Shown here piece after piece: positions 25,236-37,881 of a DNA stretch of 64,000 nucleotides. The notes beneath the pieces were generated by a model. It was not told the DNA's origin and did no database searches. It saw nothing but the letters and a program-made list of their open reading frames with translations. Source of the DNA: Cristatella mucedo (lineage: Eukaryota; Bryozoa; Phylactolaemata; Cristatellidae). Location of the stretch: NCBI GenBank assembly GCA_009760855.2, contig WPIO01000035.1, positions 1,644,501-1,708,500 on the forward strand. The letters run 5' to 3'. The first letter of the stretch is position 1. Every line of letters begins with the position of its first letter. The position numbers and the translations under genes are program-made.

Positions 25236-25257
25236 ATATATATATATATATATATAT
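25066..25257. repeat. Compound (TA)n(TG)n ... (CA)n(TA)n microsatellites
   Basis: TA run then about 60 bp TG (25086-25142), a 30-bp spacer, then CA repeats with CATA and CAAA interruptions and a terminal TA run. The two halves are near inverted copies and could pair. Confidence 0.93.
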
Positions 25258-25326
25258 CAATTAAATAACGATCAGATACACACTGCAAATGTAGTGCTGC
25301 AGTTTCTCGACGAGTCTCTTCATTCC

Positions 25327-26062
25327 AGGGCTTGTTTAGATAAGGATACCAGGTCCAAGTTGGTCCATCCGTTAGTGACGTCGGACTCAAAATCTGTAAA
25401 TGACTACTTTCCGGCGTATCCGCATGTGCAATCAGAAGGTTACAGCTAGTGCCAAACTCCATAGCGAGGCATGCCTTTCGAGAGTGGTCCAGTCTCCACA
25501 TCACACCACTTCTCGCCGACCTGCACCGGCTAATGGTCAAGCAGCTGACCAATTTCGAGGTTTTGTAGGTCAATTTTAGCTCTTTTCATTTTCTGGCTCC
25601 TGCAAATCCCTTAAATGTATACAGCCACCAGGCCAAGCATAGTACTGCCAGCTCTTCGGAAACTAACAGTTTACCAATACCTCGTACAAACCTCGAGTTC
25701 TTTTGAGTCCCTGCCATTTTTTCATATGATCCCAAAGTATGGAATTCACTCCCGCCTTACATCTAAACTTACCCAGACTTGATCAAATTTTAAAAGAATT
25801 TAAAAAACACGTATTTGCGACAGCATTTATTGGGTTCCTTTGATTCGTCCTTCACGTGCTTATGTGTGCTGACACTGTGAAGGCCGTCACCATCCACACT
25901 TGCATGTTAATCGTGTGCATGTCAACCCTAACCGTGTTATTCGTGTAGTTTATCCAGTATGATATTACTCCCGATTCACTTTCATTAGCCAGTGCAGCAA
26001 GTTTAAAGCGCCAAGAAAGAAATTGAGTTTTCCGAGGTCACTTTATGAAGTGCATGATTTTC
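25327..26062 (+). mobile_element. LINE beta 3' copy
   Basis: Starts at GGGCTTGTTTAGATAAGGATACC, a point within the reverse-transcriptase C-terminal region. It runs through CATCACACCACTTCTCGCCGACC, TTCGGAAACTAACAGTTTACC and TTTGATTCGTCCTTCACGTG to a beta 3' end (TTTATGAAGTGCATGAT). Stops throughout. Confidence 0.8.
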
Positions 26063-26495
26063 TTTTTAGCTAGCAGTGACCGAGTCAGAGCTCTGATCCT
26101 AACGAGATTTATTGTCTTCGGGTCAAGCTCCAGCCTCGGCTGAAAGCTCGACGCACTAACATAGGATTTTCAGCTATATTATGGGACGAATTGCCACCGA
26201 TCTGGCAGGATAAACCAGCCAAAATAACACAGATACCTGTCAATTCCATTTCAGCCCCGAGATATAGACGAAGTCGTAGCTAATCTAGCAGGGACCACTT
26301 ACTGCTAGGTTGACTGTTTTTATTGCCCATGCTGTCTTTTCTGACTTACAGGTGTTTCTAGGACTGTTGTCTTTATTTGGTGAACGTGTTGCTTGTTAGA
26401 AAACTGAGGTGAATATTTAAAACTTTCTACGACGATGGTCGACCAGGTGGCCATAGAATGAGTGGGTTGGGTAAAACGTGTAGCCGCTAGTGTAT
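26063..26495. other. Intron sequence, no gene recognised
   Basis: No exon signal and no clear repeat family. Confidence 0.4.
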
Positions 26496-26496
26496 G

Positions 26497-26498
<2 letters not shown>

Positions 26499-26557
<59 letters not shown>

Positions 26558-26660
26558 GCACACACACAAACACACAAACACACAAACACACAAAGACACG
26601 CATAAACACACAAACACACACACAGACACACACAGACACACACACACACTCACCTATAAA
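26499..26660. repeat. (CA)n microsatellite with CAAA/CAGA interruptions
   Basis: Pure CA for about 55 bp, then CG, AAAC, AGAC and ATAA interruptions. Confidence 0.95.
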
Positions 26661-27019
26661 TATATATACCATGTATAGAGATTGATTGATTGATTTATTT
26701 ATTCAAGAATAGGCAGATATATGAATTTTTTTTAAACTAATAAATTTAATTGACGGCATTTCAACACTATAAACCTATTAAGAATAAGAATTGATAATGT
26801 GTACAGCAAATTCGAGATTCAGATCAACTTCCGTTGACACCAAAACAGCACTCCTTGGTTTCATTACACTTAAACTTAAAATGATTGTTAGAATTTCTTA
26901 AAAGCTCAAAGAATATTGTTCGTGGTCAGCATAAATATTATTTTGTATTAAACTCTAAATTTCGTTTACAGTTCACTTTTACTCTGTGAATTGATTAAAA
27001 TTTACCCTTGACATTTTAG

Positions 27020-27325
27020 AATCACCTAGAGTCAATGCTACACTGATTTCAGAATCGAAAACTCTCTGGACAGTTCAAGCTAGCTGTCTGCTACCCGATG
27101 TTTCTCCAAAGGAGCTATTTAAAGTGACTTGGTTACTAAACGGCAGCCTTGTCCGGGAAATGGTACCGGAAGAATCAACTTTAGAAAACAAATTAGTTCT
27201 CGTAAGCCGTTGTACCTTCAACGTGGTACCAGGGAATCAATTAATTCAGTGTGTGAGAAACGTGAATCTGAAAGGTGTACCTCAGCTGAGCTCAAACGTG
27301 CTGACAGTATTCTTCCCATATCCAG
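27020..27325 (+). CDS. Receptor exon A2: Ig-like domain type A
   Basis: 306-bp exon after a GACATTTTAG acceptor and before CCAG|GTATGA, phase 1-1. It encodes an Ig-like module with CLLPDVS, WLLNG at the C-strand position, and PGNQLIQCVR. It ends FPYPG like A1. Length, ends and 65% identity mark it as the sister of A1, so the unit containing A1 and B1 was probably copied together with A2 and B3 (B1 and B3 are also alike). An additional Cys (SRCTF, about residue 64) is absent from A1, A3 and A4. Exons B2 (7.8 kb upstream) and B3 (10.6 kb downstream) flank it. Confidence 0.88.
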
Positions 27326-27837
27326 GTATGACGTGCAGAAGCAGGACTTGATGCTTGCACGTACAATTTGCGACTAAGAGGCTTTGCTATGCAATTACTA
27401 ACGTATTCTCGCTTTGAGTTTCGCCTCAATACCTGCTTGCAGTCATATTTCTTGAGAGCCACATATCGTTTCAAGTAAAGACAATTATTCGGCAGAGTTT
27501 TATTCCTCAAATATCACTAGGTTGGTTCATTCAATCAAAATCGGATTCATTTGTATCTCTTAAGCTGAACTAAAAATATTAAAACGCTTCTCTGGAACCG
27601 AGTTTAACTTAATTTAAAAAAAATTAAATTTAAGAAGTCCGGAAGACAAGCTTTAAGGCAACGAAGAAATGATTTGGGAAGCGATTTGCCCAGATTATTG
27701 GCAGAACGCTTAAAAAAAAGCTCCACCCATCATAATTTCAATAGCCTTGTAGACTTGTCAAATTGGAGAGGAATGTGAAGCATTAACTCAGCCGAGTATC
27801 GTCTGCTTTAAAGTGGCTGTTAAAAGAGGTGTTTCAT
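27326..27837. other. Intron sequence after A2, no gene recognised
   Basis: AT-rich; no phase-1 exon or repeat recognised. Confidence 0.4.
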
Positions 27838-29320
27838 TATGATAATAATAATGTACTTGATGAAGCGTCCGCAGAGAACTTAATCTCTCTCTAGGCACTT
27901 TCAATATGCTGCAAAGGGAAATGCAATTGAATGGTGACTAAAATCGTGCTTTGTACACAAACGAAATGGAAAACATGGAGATGGGTGACATGCACAGGGT
28001 CAGCATGCAAATGTGGTTAGTGGCAGCATGCACACTGTCAGCACGCATAAGCACATGAAGGACGAATGACAACCACCTACTAAATGCTCTCTTAAATAGG
28101 TGTGTTTTTAAATTCTTTTTAAATGTGGTCAGTTCAGGGGATGTTCTGAAGCAGGTCTAGAGTGAGTTTCAGGCTTTGAGAGCATATGAACTAAACGCAC
28201 GGTCTGCAAAGGATTTAAGGTGTGTACGGGGTATTTGTAGACTGTTGGATTCTGAAAAGTTGGTGGTATGATGCTAGGCCTGATGGGGAGTAGATCTGAG
28301 AGATTGGCAGGAGCCAAAGAATGAAGTGACCTAAAAGTGAGCTACGAAACCTTAAAGCCAATCCATGACTTGACTAGTTGCCAGTGCAGGTCACTTAGAC
28401 GTTGAATAATGTAACAACTGAGCCGCTCACGACAGACAAGCCTTGCTGCAGAGTTTCGCACCAGCTGCAATCGCCTGATCGAACATGCCTATAGGCCAGT
28501 AAGCAGTGAGTTTCATAAGTCGAGATGGGATGTCACGAATGCATCAACAAATTTGGACGAGGTATCCTTATCTAAACAGGCCCGAATCCTAGCAAAGTTA
28601 TGAAGCTGAAAATTGGCAGATTTGACTGTGGAGCTGATATGGTCTTCTAACGAGAGGTCGCTTTGGAATATGACTCTTAGATTTCGTGCTGAATCAACAG
28701 GAGAAATGCTGGCAGAGCCAATTTTGAGCTCCAGACTTTCCAATTTGTGAATCACACTAGGTTTGCCATTAACTAGTAAGTTAGTTGTATTGTCATTTGG
28801 TTTTAGAAAATTTGCTGCCGTCAATGTGTGGATGTCATCAATACCTGCAGCAAGTGAGTTGAGAGAGTTTGAGGTGCTGGAAAGTTGGGAGTGATCAAAG
28901 CAAAGGTACAATTTCATAGGTACGAATTAAATTTCCCAGATTATGAATATAAGATGATAGTAGCAATAGACCACTGGCGAATCCTTAAGGTACACCCCAT
29001 GTGGCTGATCCGTTGGTTGATACCTGACTCTCACATGACCCGATATTAATAAAGTACGAGTCTAAAGGCTGTATAGCGTCCTCTGCCACTAAATCGCTGT
29101 TTCCATGCTCGCAATTATGAAATAGTGATATACAGCGTTGAACGTAGCTATTGTGTGTATAAAGAGTTGGGCGTAGAAATTCGTACCTTCATTTGCTGCA
29201 CAGGATGTCATGGCTCAAGAGGACAGGCCACTTGCACCAACCGGATGCGTTGAGCAATGAACTTAGTGGATAGTATCTTCAAAAGAACGCAGAGAATACA
29301 TACCTCTTTTAAAAGTCTTT
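27838..29320 (-). mobile_element. LINE beta, decayed
   Basis: Begins at an (ATA)n tail and a TGTACTTGATGAAGCG 3' end. Minus-strand frames give FQNPTVYKYPVHT, GKPSVIHKLESLELKIGSAS, VIFQSDLSLEDHISSTVKSA and LNSLAAGIDDIHTLTAANFL. Frameshifted. The 5' boundary is uncertain. Confidence 0.82.
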
Positions 29321-29823
29321 CAAGAAGTGAGCGACGTTTACTGGACAATTTTGAATGGTTATGACTAACATACAACTAATGGTACCTCAATTAATGCAAC
29401 ATAATATGCAAAAGCAATAGCAAGACTGTCTACTACTCAGACCTTTGATAAATGTGGTATATATTTTAAGTTCACTTTATAGTGAATATTAGGTGATTGA
29501 ATGAAACGTTAAGAATGCAGATTTTCTGTTTTAGTTACTGACTTACTCTTCACATTACCGTACACTAGTGTTTTTGTTAGTTGTTTCCCATTAGTAGCAG
29601 CTTATCGGCTCTGTTATTTAAAATGAGCAGACATAGTAAGGCATGCAACTTCAAAGTAGTGGCCAAACTGAAAAAAAAATTGCATAACTTAGCGTTTAAT
29701 TTTTATTTGTTAAAATTTATAAATTTTCTATAAGTTGTGATAGGTACCTCGCTGTACAATAGTAGAAGCCGTTATTACATTTGTTTCATTGAAATGTGCA
29801 AATACCTTCACGAATATATTGCA

Positions 29824-30000
29824 GGCTTGTTTAGATAAGGATATCACGTCTAAGTTGGTATATGCATGTGTGACATCTTGTTATGACTTCTTTAACTAAC
29901 TGCTTGCCGGCTTACCAGAATGTGCAATCAGGTGGTTACAGCTGGTGCAAAACTCCCTAGCTATGCTTGTTTATTGTGAGTTTCACACTGGCCACTTGCG
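29824..30000 (+). mobile_element. LINE beta fragment
   Basis: Short piece beginning GGCTTGTTTAGATAAGGATATC and continuing to GTGCAAAACTCCCTAGCTATGC. It matches the corresponding part of the 25327 copy, including the same 5' start point. Confidence 0.7.
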
Positions 30001-32490
30001 GCTTTGTATCCGACACTGTGCTGTAGCTACTAATACGAACTCCTTGTATACCCCAGTAGCTGAGAGGGTACCCGCTTTTTTACCTCAGTTGTTCTAACCT
30101 ACCACGGCGTGAAAGCTTCCAATAAAAAAATTACGTAATTGTTCAATTTAAGTCTCATTGGTATGCGTTTAAAGGCTCAGCAACGCTAAATGACTGGAGT
30201 CGTAGCTACCTTCAGCGACCCAGATCAATGAACATAGATTCCTATTGACGGTGATTGAGGTAGTAATACAGAAACCAGATAATTGTACACCTCCAGCCAC
30301 AAAATATCGCGCCTCAGTTCATAATATTCATAAACATAGTAATACATTTGATATAGTTAACTATGAAAACTCAATCTCGTTCCAGACGAGATACGATCTC
30401 GGCCTAGAAAGCTGCTTAAAAAGACAATCAGTTTAATTTTCATCTTTGTCGATCTTACCAAAGTAGAGTCGCACGATATTGCTCGTCTTTTGATAGTTTG
30501 CCTATTACGGCAACTACTGTGGTTGCAATAGCATCACGGCATCATAAAAAAGACATCCCAAAATTGGTAAAAAGCTAAATAGCCGTCTGAGAAATATTAT
30601 ACAGGAATCCGGGAGACAGTGTATCACATTAGGAATTCCGAAGCTCATTGTTTTTTGCAGCTGGTTTGTTAGAGATGAACTGATTCAAGTTAGACTTTGA
30701 AGGCTTTTTGTTTAGTATGATGCCTTTACAAAATGTGTCATTACACTGCCATTGTTAACGGGCCATGAGATGTTCTTCTGTCAAGGAAGAATGATTCCAA
30801 TTTTGCCTGAGCGGCTTAATGAATACGATTAAAATATTGAACACTTTGCAGAAAAAATTGACATTTCAATATCTAGACCCTGGAACTGGGCTGCATCTTT
30901 AAAGATAACATCTTATGTAGGCATTGAAGGGGTTAACTGAATGTTTTGGCAATAGAAGTGCTTCATCTAATTTCGAGAGGCAACTTTTTGCAAGCCAGAA
31001 GGATTATGCCATTCGATCTTTGAAAAAGTGCTTACTTAGCTTATAACTTATATATTTACCTCGAGTAATACCTTAAATTTCATGAAAGCCGTCTTTGAAT
31101 GCATCCTATGCATTCATATTAAATTTTATTATCCTTGTCCCAACTGGCAGGTTCTTTGCGGTCCCTATTACATGAAGCCTAATAGCCACAAGTCAAGTGA
31201 AGTTCGTTGATGGTCACAAAACATTTCCCTTAACATTTTCGGTCAGCTGTGATATCTGTCGCGCTCAAAGCTCTGTCTTAGGGATCCGGACCTCAAAACT
31301 GCATTAGCTATTGATCCGGATGTAACTACTCCTTGACTTTCAGTGATCGGGTTGCACAAACAGCCGACGTTCTTGGTGAGCATGGCAGTGGTGTGCTCGG
31401 GTACCGTATGTTACCATCGCTTACTGATGATTGCTGCTACCGGCTAATCGTAAGTGAGGCATACGTATAACCTGTAGTAGCAATGCTTTATTCGTTTCTT
31501 TCGCAAAAGTAATGCCTCTTGGAAGCTTTCACTTTCACAAGCCTGGAAACATAAATGCAAGTTGTCCCTAAATCTGGCAGCGAACTGAAACTGAGCATTG
31601 CCGTCATGCAAGCATATGAGGGCATCTCTAAGAGTACTAGAGACAATATTTTATCACTGTCCTTCTTTTGTTAATAATGTATTGCACTTGTGTTTCTTCA
31701 AGGCCTCATAATACGACCTCCAGTCACCGAATCGAGATTAGAACCCTAAATAGTTTAAATGTGATAGAGCTACCTTTTTCTATCCAACCGAACCCAACCA
31801 CGGTTTAAATGTCAAAGGAGGGCCGCCAGTTGTCTAAGATTTTGTTTGATTGTGTTTAGAGTTTCTTGAAATGTTCTTAGATGACCTAAGCTGCTGTATC
31901 ACACAGTTTGATGATGTGCAGAGGCTGATGGCTGAGAGCACTGGAAGATCATACCATGACGATACAAATGCACAATTTCATGATTTATTTAGTTAAAGCC
32001 GGGGAGATCGCTTGCTACAATGTGGAATGATAAACTCGTTGTACACCGTGCTAATTTGAGTCGGTAGATGAATCGAAGTTCGTAGGTGTACTGAATCCTG
32101 AGAGATGGGAGACTTTTAGGCGGAAATGTTATTGGACAATGTGCCGATATTGTTGAGGAAACCTGGAACACTATTTCATTTAATTTCGCATCAAGACTAC
32201 ACCTTCCCAACACATATTTTGGAAATTGCTGCTGTAGGCTGGCTTGGACTATCAGAGGCTAAAATATGAAAGTGCTTGAGCCTAATCGCTTGAATTGTTT
32301 AGTATAAACATGGAGACATTTTTGCAATCATTCGATATGAAACCACAGTTGGCTTTAGGTTTTTAGGAATATTGGCTGTGTCGCAGTTCTGTTTCTAGGA
32401 CAGCGTACTGGACTGGGCCACCAAATTCCATGCCAATGGCAGGTACAGAGATTCTCCTGCTCACCCCACATTCCCACACGACATTCCGGC
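30001..32490. other. Intron sequence, no gene recognised
   Basis: The longest stretch in the window without a recognised element. Short open frames (30245-30436 +, 31989-32213 -) lack motifs and phase-1 splice context. I see no receptor module here. Confidence 0.4.
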
Positions 32491-32514
32491 GAAGACATTC
32501 TTCCCTGGGGTATG

Positions 32515-32665
32515 AATTGTAGGGTTTAAGGTATAGGGTTCAGGGATTAAGCCTTACGAGTTACGGTTTAGGGTTGAGCGTTTAACACTTAGGATTTCCG
32601 GTTTAGGCACTATGGATTAGGGTTTCTGGTTTATGTATTAGGGTGTAGGGTTTAGGGTGTTTACA
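32515..32665. repeat. Degenerate telomere-like (GGGTTTA)n array
   Basis: Roughly twenty imperfect units such as TAGGGTTT, TTCAGGGATT, TAGGGTTG and TAGGGTGT, preceded by a C-rich stretch. A second, similarly degenerate array with a C-rich left flank is at 41770-41915. Confidence 0.7.
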
Positions 32666-32929
32666 CCGGTATGTAACAATAGGCATTGTTCGGAGTACCG
32701 TAACTGTCGGCACGTTTTTATTGCTCGTTTTCATGATTGACGTGATTGGCTTAACAGTTGATCACCTAGTAAAATATTAGAGGACAATTTTGTGTCAAGT
32801 CTGCTTAAATATACTGCGTGTTATATGGAAGGCCAAGTATTATATTTGTCATACGGAACTAGCAAAAAGTCCTATGATACTGAGTTGAATTTGTTTAAAT
32901 AAAGTGTGAACCTTCATTGATCATATACT

Positions 32930-32949
32930 CTCACACACACACACACACA

Positions 32950-33042
<93 letters not shown>
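32930..33042. repeat. (CA)n-(TA)n microsatellite
   Basis: CA repeats with two CAGA interruptions followed by a TA run. Confidence 0.95.
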
Positions 33043-33309
33043 TCGTGAGTATTTAAGCTTGAACATTCATTAACACGTGGGGGAAATAAATGGCTTACCC
33101 GGGATGAGAATGTGTTAGAGGAAATGTCCTAGGTATCACAGTGGGGAAATATCCGGGGGGAGTTTATGTATTACAAACGGCACGGTAATGCCCTAGCGAA
33201 TTCACGTAAAACTTAGCACGTTGGCGTGCAACATTCTCATTTATTATTTTAATAAGAATAACATTTTATATAAGCCCATCTATGATATTCCATATTTATA
33301 GTTGTAACA

Positions 33310-33513
33310 TTAGGAGCTACCAATGCTTCTAGTCTTTATAGAATCACAGCAGGAGCACAAGAAGGTGCAATCGCCAGATATTTCGTGGGTAAACTCGGCA
33401 TAATGTTGCCTAGAGTTTGGTTCTCCCATCAAGGTATTATAAACCTTTTTTCGGAGATAGCAGCTGTAGTCTAGTTCGAACACTTCAGAAGAAAGCCGGC
33501 TAGCCATTGCCAT
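33310..33513 (-). CDS. Possible small antisense protein, unknown function
   Basis: 67-codon frame on the minus strand starting at a true ATG and ending TAA, with AATAAA 65 bases downstream (minus strand, 33245-33240). A TTTGGCAG acceptor-like site lies just before the start codon, so it could also be a terminal exon. The product is Cys-rich near its end (CTFLCSCCDS), with no signal peptide and no recognised domain. It lies inside the A2-B3 intron of the receptor gene on the opposite strand. No LINE similarity noticed. It could be chance. Confidence 0.22.
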   Translation of the reverse strand: MAMASRLSSEVFELDYSCYLRKKVYNTLMGEPNSRQHYAEFTHEISGDCTFLCSCCDSIKTRSIGSS

Positions 33514-34075
33514 TTTCTGCCAAACACATAAATAGACAACCGAATGGCATTAAAGGTGCATGGCAAACCTATAACATAGTTTGGTACAATTAGGAATATA
33601 AATAGGTGTTCTTATTTGTTTCAAAAGCAGCTGCTGCTGTATAGCAGCTGTAGCACAGCTTAGTCACAATGCATTGATAAGTATCCTAGCTGTATCGCTG
33701 CTACTTTTCGAACACAAGCCATGTCAATGTGTGGACACAAATCAGCTTTATCGTGGCACTTTACACGTAAAAAGCTCATCTCTCATACTTCGTTCCGAGA
33801 AACCCACGATATCGTCTGCTCAAGTAGTTCCTCTACATCACAACTGATCTATCCATTTAGTGCACAGCAACCGACTTGGAGCCTAAGCGACACATCAGCA
33901 GGCCACTCTCAAGAATTGGCATGCAGTTCACATCTCTCAATAAAAAGAAGGAAAGTTCGTCTATTTCATTGGAGAATTGGGCATTTTTATTGTTGCTAGC
34001 TACCATCTGAGCTAAGGGTAACAAATTCCACTACTGCCTTGACGGCAACTTCTGTAACCAACAAGACGCTGACGT
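33514..34075. other. Intron sequence, no gene recognised
   Basis: A + strand open frame at 33721-33999 is Ser-rich and has no recognised motif. The region borders the alpha element that follows. Confidence 0.35.
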
Positions 34076-34079
34076 GGTC

Positions 34080-35430
34080 ATTTCTCTGAGTACCGATGTG
34101 GCAACAACGACGGGAATGATACTGCCCTAGCTCTGCTAGATCTGTCAGCTGCCATTAACACCATTGATCTTGAGGTTCCGCTTGAACGATTGAGAACAAC
34201 GATTGGTCCAACAAAGCACTGGCGTGGTTTAAATCATACTCGTCTGATCGTGCTCAATGCGTGTCGTGTGAAGGTCAGGGCTCACACACGAGAAGGGTCA
34301 CCTGTAGAGTCCCTCAAGGGACTGTAGTCGGTCCCTTGCTGTTCTCCATTTACACACCACCTCAGGGAAAAGTGATTAAAGCCCATGGAATAGGATATCA
34401 CTTCTATAATGACGATGCTCAGTTTCATTTGTCATTTAAACCGTCGGAATCTGCTGCTGCAACTGAGAAACTGAATGCTTGCCTTGCCGATATTCGATCC
34501 TGGATGTCTAAAAACTTCATGAAATTAAATGATTACAAAACTGAACTGCTGCTTATAGGACAGGCTAAGCGAGTGGCTGGATTAAAAGGCTCTCTTCTAA
34601 TAGGTTATGCTAGTGTGTGACCATCACCAAGTGCTCGAAATTTGGGAGTCGTTTTGACAGCTGCCTCAATTTTAAAAGCTTCATTCAGAAGACTCTCTGT
34701 ACAGCTAGCCACCACGTCCGATCCCTTTCCAAGATGAGGAGCTGTCTTCCACAGTGGCTTGTAAAAAAGTTAAATATCTTCGTAGTGCTGTCTCGGCTTG
34801 ATTATTGCAATTGTCTTTTTGCTGGGGTGCTAAAGCAAGCTATTATGCCACTGCAGCATACTATGAATATGGCTGCAAGGCTAGTCTTCAAGTCCCTGCG
34901 GCTTGAGCACGTGCGTTCTTTGTTAAAAGAGCTAGGACTGGTGCTAGTAGAGCAACGGATACAGAGCAAAGTTCTTTAAGTGGACCCAAAACGCTTGCCA
35001 CGGCTTGGCTTCTTCCTACCTAGATGAACTGCTGCATCAGTTTCAGTCTGTTTGTGCCCTCAGGCCCTGTTTGGACAATATATTACCCGTTCCACTCCTC
35101 AGCTTACACACCGTTTAGCTCTGCAGGTCTCAGACTGTGGAACTTGCTTCCACAGATCTTGGGCAACGACAGCCACTCTTCTGCTGCTGACGATGGCTCA
35201 TCCTTGACTGTGGTCCTGAGCTGCTACTTCGATGCTACTCACTACCTCAACCACTCTCCTGAGTCTGCTATGCTTCCCACTTTCTCGTTGTTGTGTGAGA
35301 CGAAGTCTGTTCCCTACCAAATTTGTACCGAAAGCCGCTTAAGCTCTGAATTTGCTATACAGAACTCTCCTCGGTAACATCCACCTGGTCTTTATGAAAT
35401 TTTGGAGTTAGAGACCGAGACACATTACCT
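34080..35430 (+). mobile_element. LINE alpha, best-preserved copy
   Basis: The most readable alpha copy. Pieces are ALALLDLSAAINTIDLEV, an open reverse-transcriptase stretch at 34261-34620 (GTVVGPLLFSIYT, the YNDDAQFHLSFKPSES active-site region with an altered YxDD, LNACLADIRSWMSKNFMKL), then 34617-34979 (CLPQWLVKKLN, MNMAARLVFKSLRLEHV). It ends with the signature TESRLSSEFAIQNSP. A few frameshifts remain, so it is inactive. Confidence 0.87.
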
Positions 35431-35769
35431 TCATTAGTCTTCCTACTATCGCTGCACTAAAAGCGACTTGAGGCTACTAGTGAGGCAGTATAGGAGCCAA
35501 CCAAAGTATCTATGCTAATTACAGAGAGAAAGTTCGTTCTTCGCTCAGCAAGATGACGTGCAATGCTTCCGATAGTGACTGTTATGAAAGTGTAACAGAC
35601 ATACTTCGACCACGTATGACACAATTAAATCACTCAGGGAAGCAGGTAAACAGGAAGTGAGCTGGAGTAGCTACAGGAGCACGGCAGGTAAACGCAGTCG
35701 ACAACAGGCGGTTTTCTGTCATTGGTTTCAAGTTGCCTCGATAGACCGACTCGGCATGATAGTCCAACG

Positions 35770-36400
35770 TAAAAACGCGATCTATCTCTCTCTCTCTCCC
35801 TCTCTCTTTCCATCACTTTGTCACATCACACCACTTTTAGATGACCTGCACTGGCTACCAGTCAAGCAAAATATTGATTACAAGGTTTTGAGGATCACTT
35901 TTATGTCAGTTCATTCTTTAGCTGCATGCTATCTCTCAGATCTACTACCCCACCAGGGCAGGCTTCCTACCACCCACTTTTCGGAATCCAGCAGTTTACT
36001 AATACCTCGTATAAACCTCAAAAACTCCGGAGACCTTTTATTTATTTCGTTTGCTTCCAAAGTGTGCAACTCATTCCAGACTTGCTTCACAAAGTCCCCT
36101 AACTTCAACACATTTAAAAAGAACTTTAAATCACATCTAGTTACGAGAGCAGTTAGTGGGTCCCTGTGATTCGTCCTTCGTTTGCTAATAGGTGCTGACA
36201 AGGTGTATTCTGCCACTAACTACATTCACATGCTGAACCTGTGTAGAGCACCCCCAACCATGCTATTCACGTTGTATATCAAATATGATATTACTCACCA
36301 TTCAATCGCGTTTTCCTTTGCAGCAAATCTAAAGTACATAGAAAGAGATTGAGTTCTCTGAGGGTGCTTTATAGAAGGCATTAATATTAATATTTTTATT
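35770..36400 (+). mobile_element. LINE beta 3' copy
   Basis: A short (TC)n run, then an open C-terminal frame: ITPLLDDLHWLPVKQNIDYK, LSDLLPHQGRLPTTHFSES, FASKVCNSFQTCFTKSPN. The 3' end reads GAGTTCTCTGAGGGTGCTTT and an ATTAATATT tail. Confidence 0.83.
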
Positions 36401-36699
36401 CTGATGACACTAAGCCGCCCGGAAAAACACTTTGCTCGCTCACTGCTATCGTTATTTTAAACTTCAGGGACCACCATTCGTAATTGCCGTTTGGCCAGTC
36501 TAACTCAAAGCCTTGGCCGACGGCCATAATCCTAGCAACATATTTTTGCCGCACCTCACCATAGAAAGAGCACATTTTAGAACTATGGGGAGCTAACCAA
36601 TTTCCTACCCAAAGCAAGCCATTGCAAATAGTAACACTACGCTAATACGGTTGCTGCCTTTATTAATACCAGAACATTGCTGAGTTCGTTTTTATGAGC

Positions 36700-36905
36700 C
36701 CCTTCTCTTAATGCGGTCAAGTCATACCAATTATTCTGCTATGCGTCCCTCCTTCTCTTTGGTGCGTTGGATGCAGTCAGTTGGATACCGAATTCTTACT
36801 GAAAGCCAACTAGGCTGTGAGTTTGCTTTAAGCAACTCTCCTGAGCAAAACCTACATACTCTTTGTGGAATTACAGAGGACATACCTGGCATCGCAATTC
36901 ATTAT
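36700..36905 (+). mobile_element. LINE alpha 3' fragment
   Basis: Alpha signature ESQLGCEFALSNSPE in a short open frame, with a TTTGTGGAATTACAGAGGA end. 5' truncated. Confidence 0.7.
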
Positions 36906-37213
36906 TTCATGCTATTGAGGGTGCTCTATCAAGCTACTTTTCAAAATGCATACTTGCGAAATATGACACTTCCATAATTTAGGATCCTCATTTGCACTTC
37001 CAACTGCCGATCATTGCACCTAATATTACTATTTTGATAGCAGCAAGGTATTATGCAGCACGTATTGCAATTCAATAAATAGCTACAGTTCTGCCTTGGG
37101 AACATAAGTTGTATCGACATTTCTGACGTCCATAAACGGAGTTTTTTTTATCCATGTATAGCTCCTGGTTTAATTTAAACGTAGGTCCATTTATGTTGTT
37201 CAGGAGTAAACGA

Positions 37214-37388
37214 TCTAACCACATGCAGCGACTGCACACTAGGCAAGGTAGTTGCTTCTTTCAACATGTGTCCCAAGGTCGTAGCTTCAAATAGTGCAGT
37301 GGGTAATTCTGTATTGCCGTTGCCAGTGGTGGTGATAGTCACCAAGGCTTTTCTGTCACTGTGAAAAGGGCTGCTTAATCATCTATTA
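37214..37388 (+). mobile_element. tRNA-like SINE, diverged copy
   Basis: Shares CCCAAGGTCGTAGCTTC (decayed B-box region), GCCAGTGGTGGTGATAGTC, AAGGCTTTTCTGTCACTGTG and GCTGCTTAATCATC with the copies at 22140 and 39365. Confidence 0.6.
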
Positions 37389-37881
37389 TTATAAATATTG
37401 TTATAAATATTACTATAATATTATTTGTATTTTTAATCCACTTTAGACAGTGTATTTTAATTGAAATTCCCTGATTAATGTTTTAGGTAATGTACTTAGA
37501 AAACCGAGTCCGAATAGCTTACATGTACAATTAAGCAACTTCTTCAACCCTAAAATTAGGATAACATAAAATTCGTGGCTGAATAATTCACCGTGAAAAT
37601 GTTGTATACACTCCCTCAAGTTTGTAACAGAACAAAAAGCTAATCATCTCAACACCACTTCCATGGTAATGTTCTGAGTGTTTTGCCGTTTTTTACGATA
37701 AACTGTATGAATGCATACCAAAAAGTAACCCCAAATGCATAAACAATTTCAGGGTTCCGTGAAATAACGTACTAAACCTCAACTCTGCAGGAAGGGCATA
37801 CATTTCGTCAAACTAGCACATTTGTCACTGCAGAAGTTGACAATTTTTCACGGAGATTTCTATTCTTTTTTGTCTCTCTAG

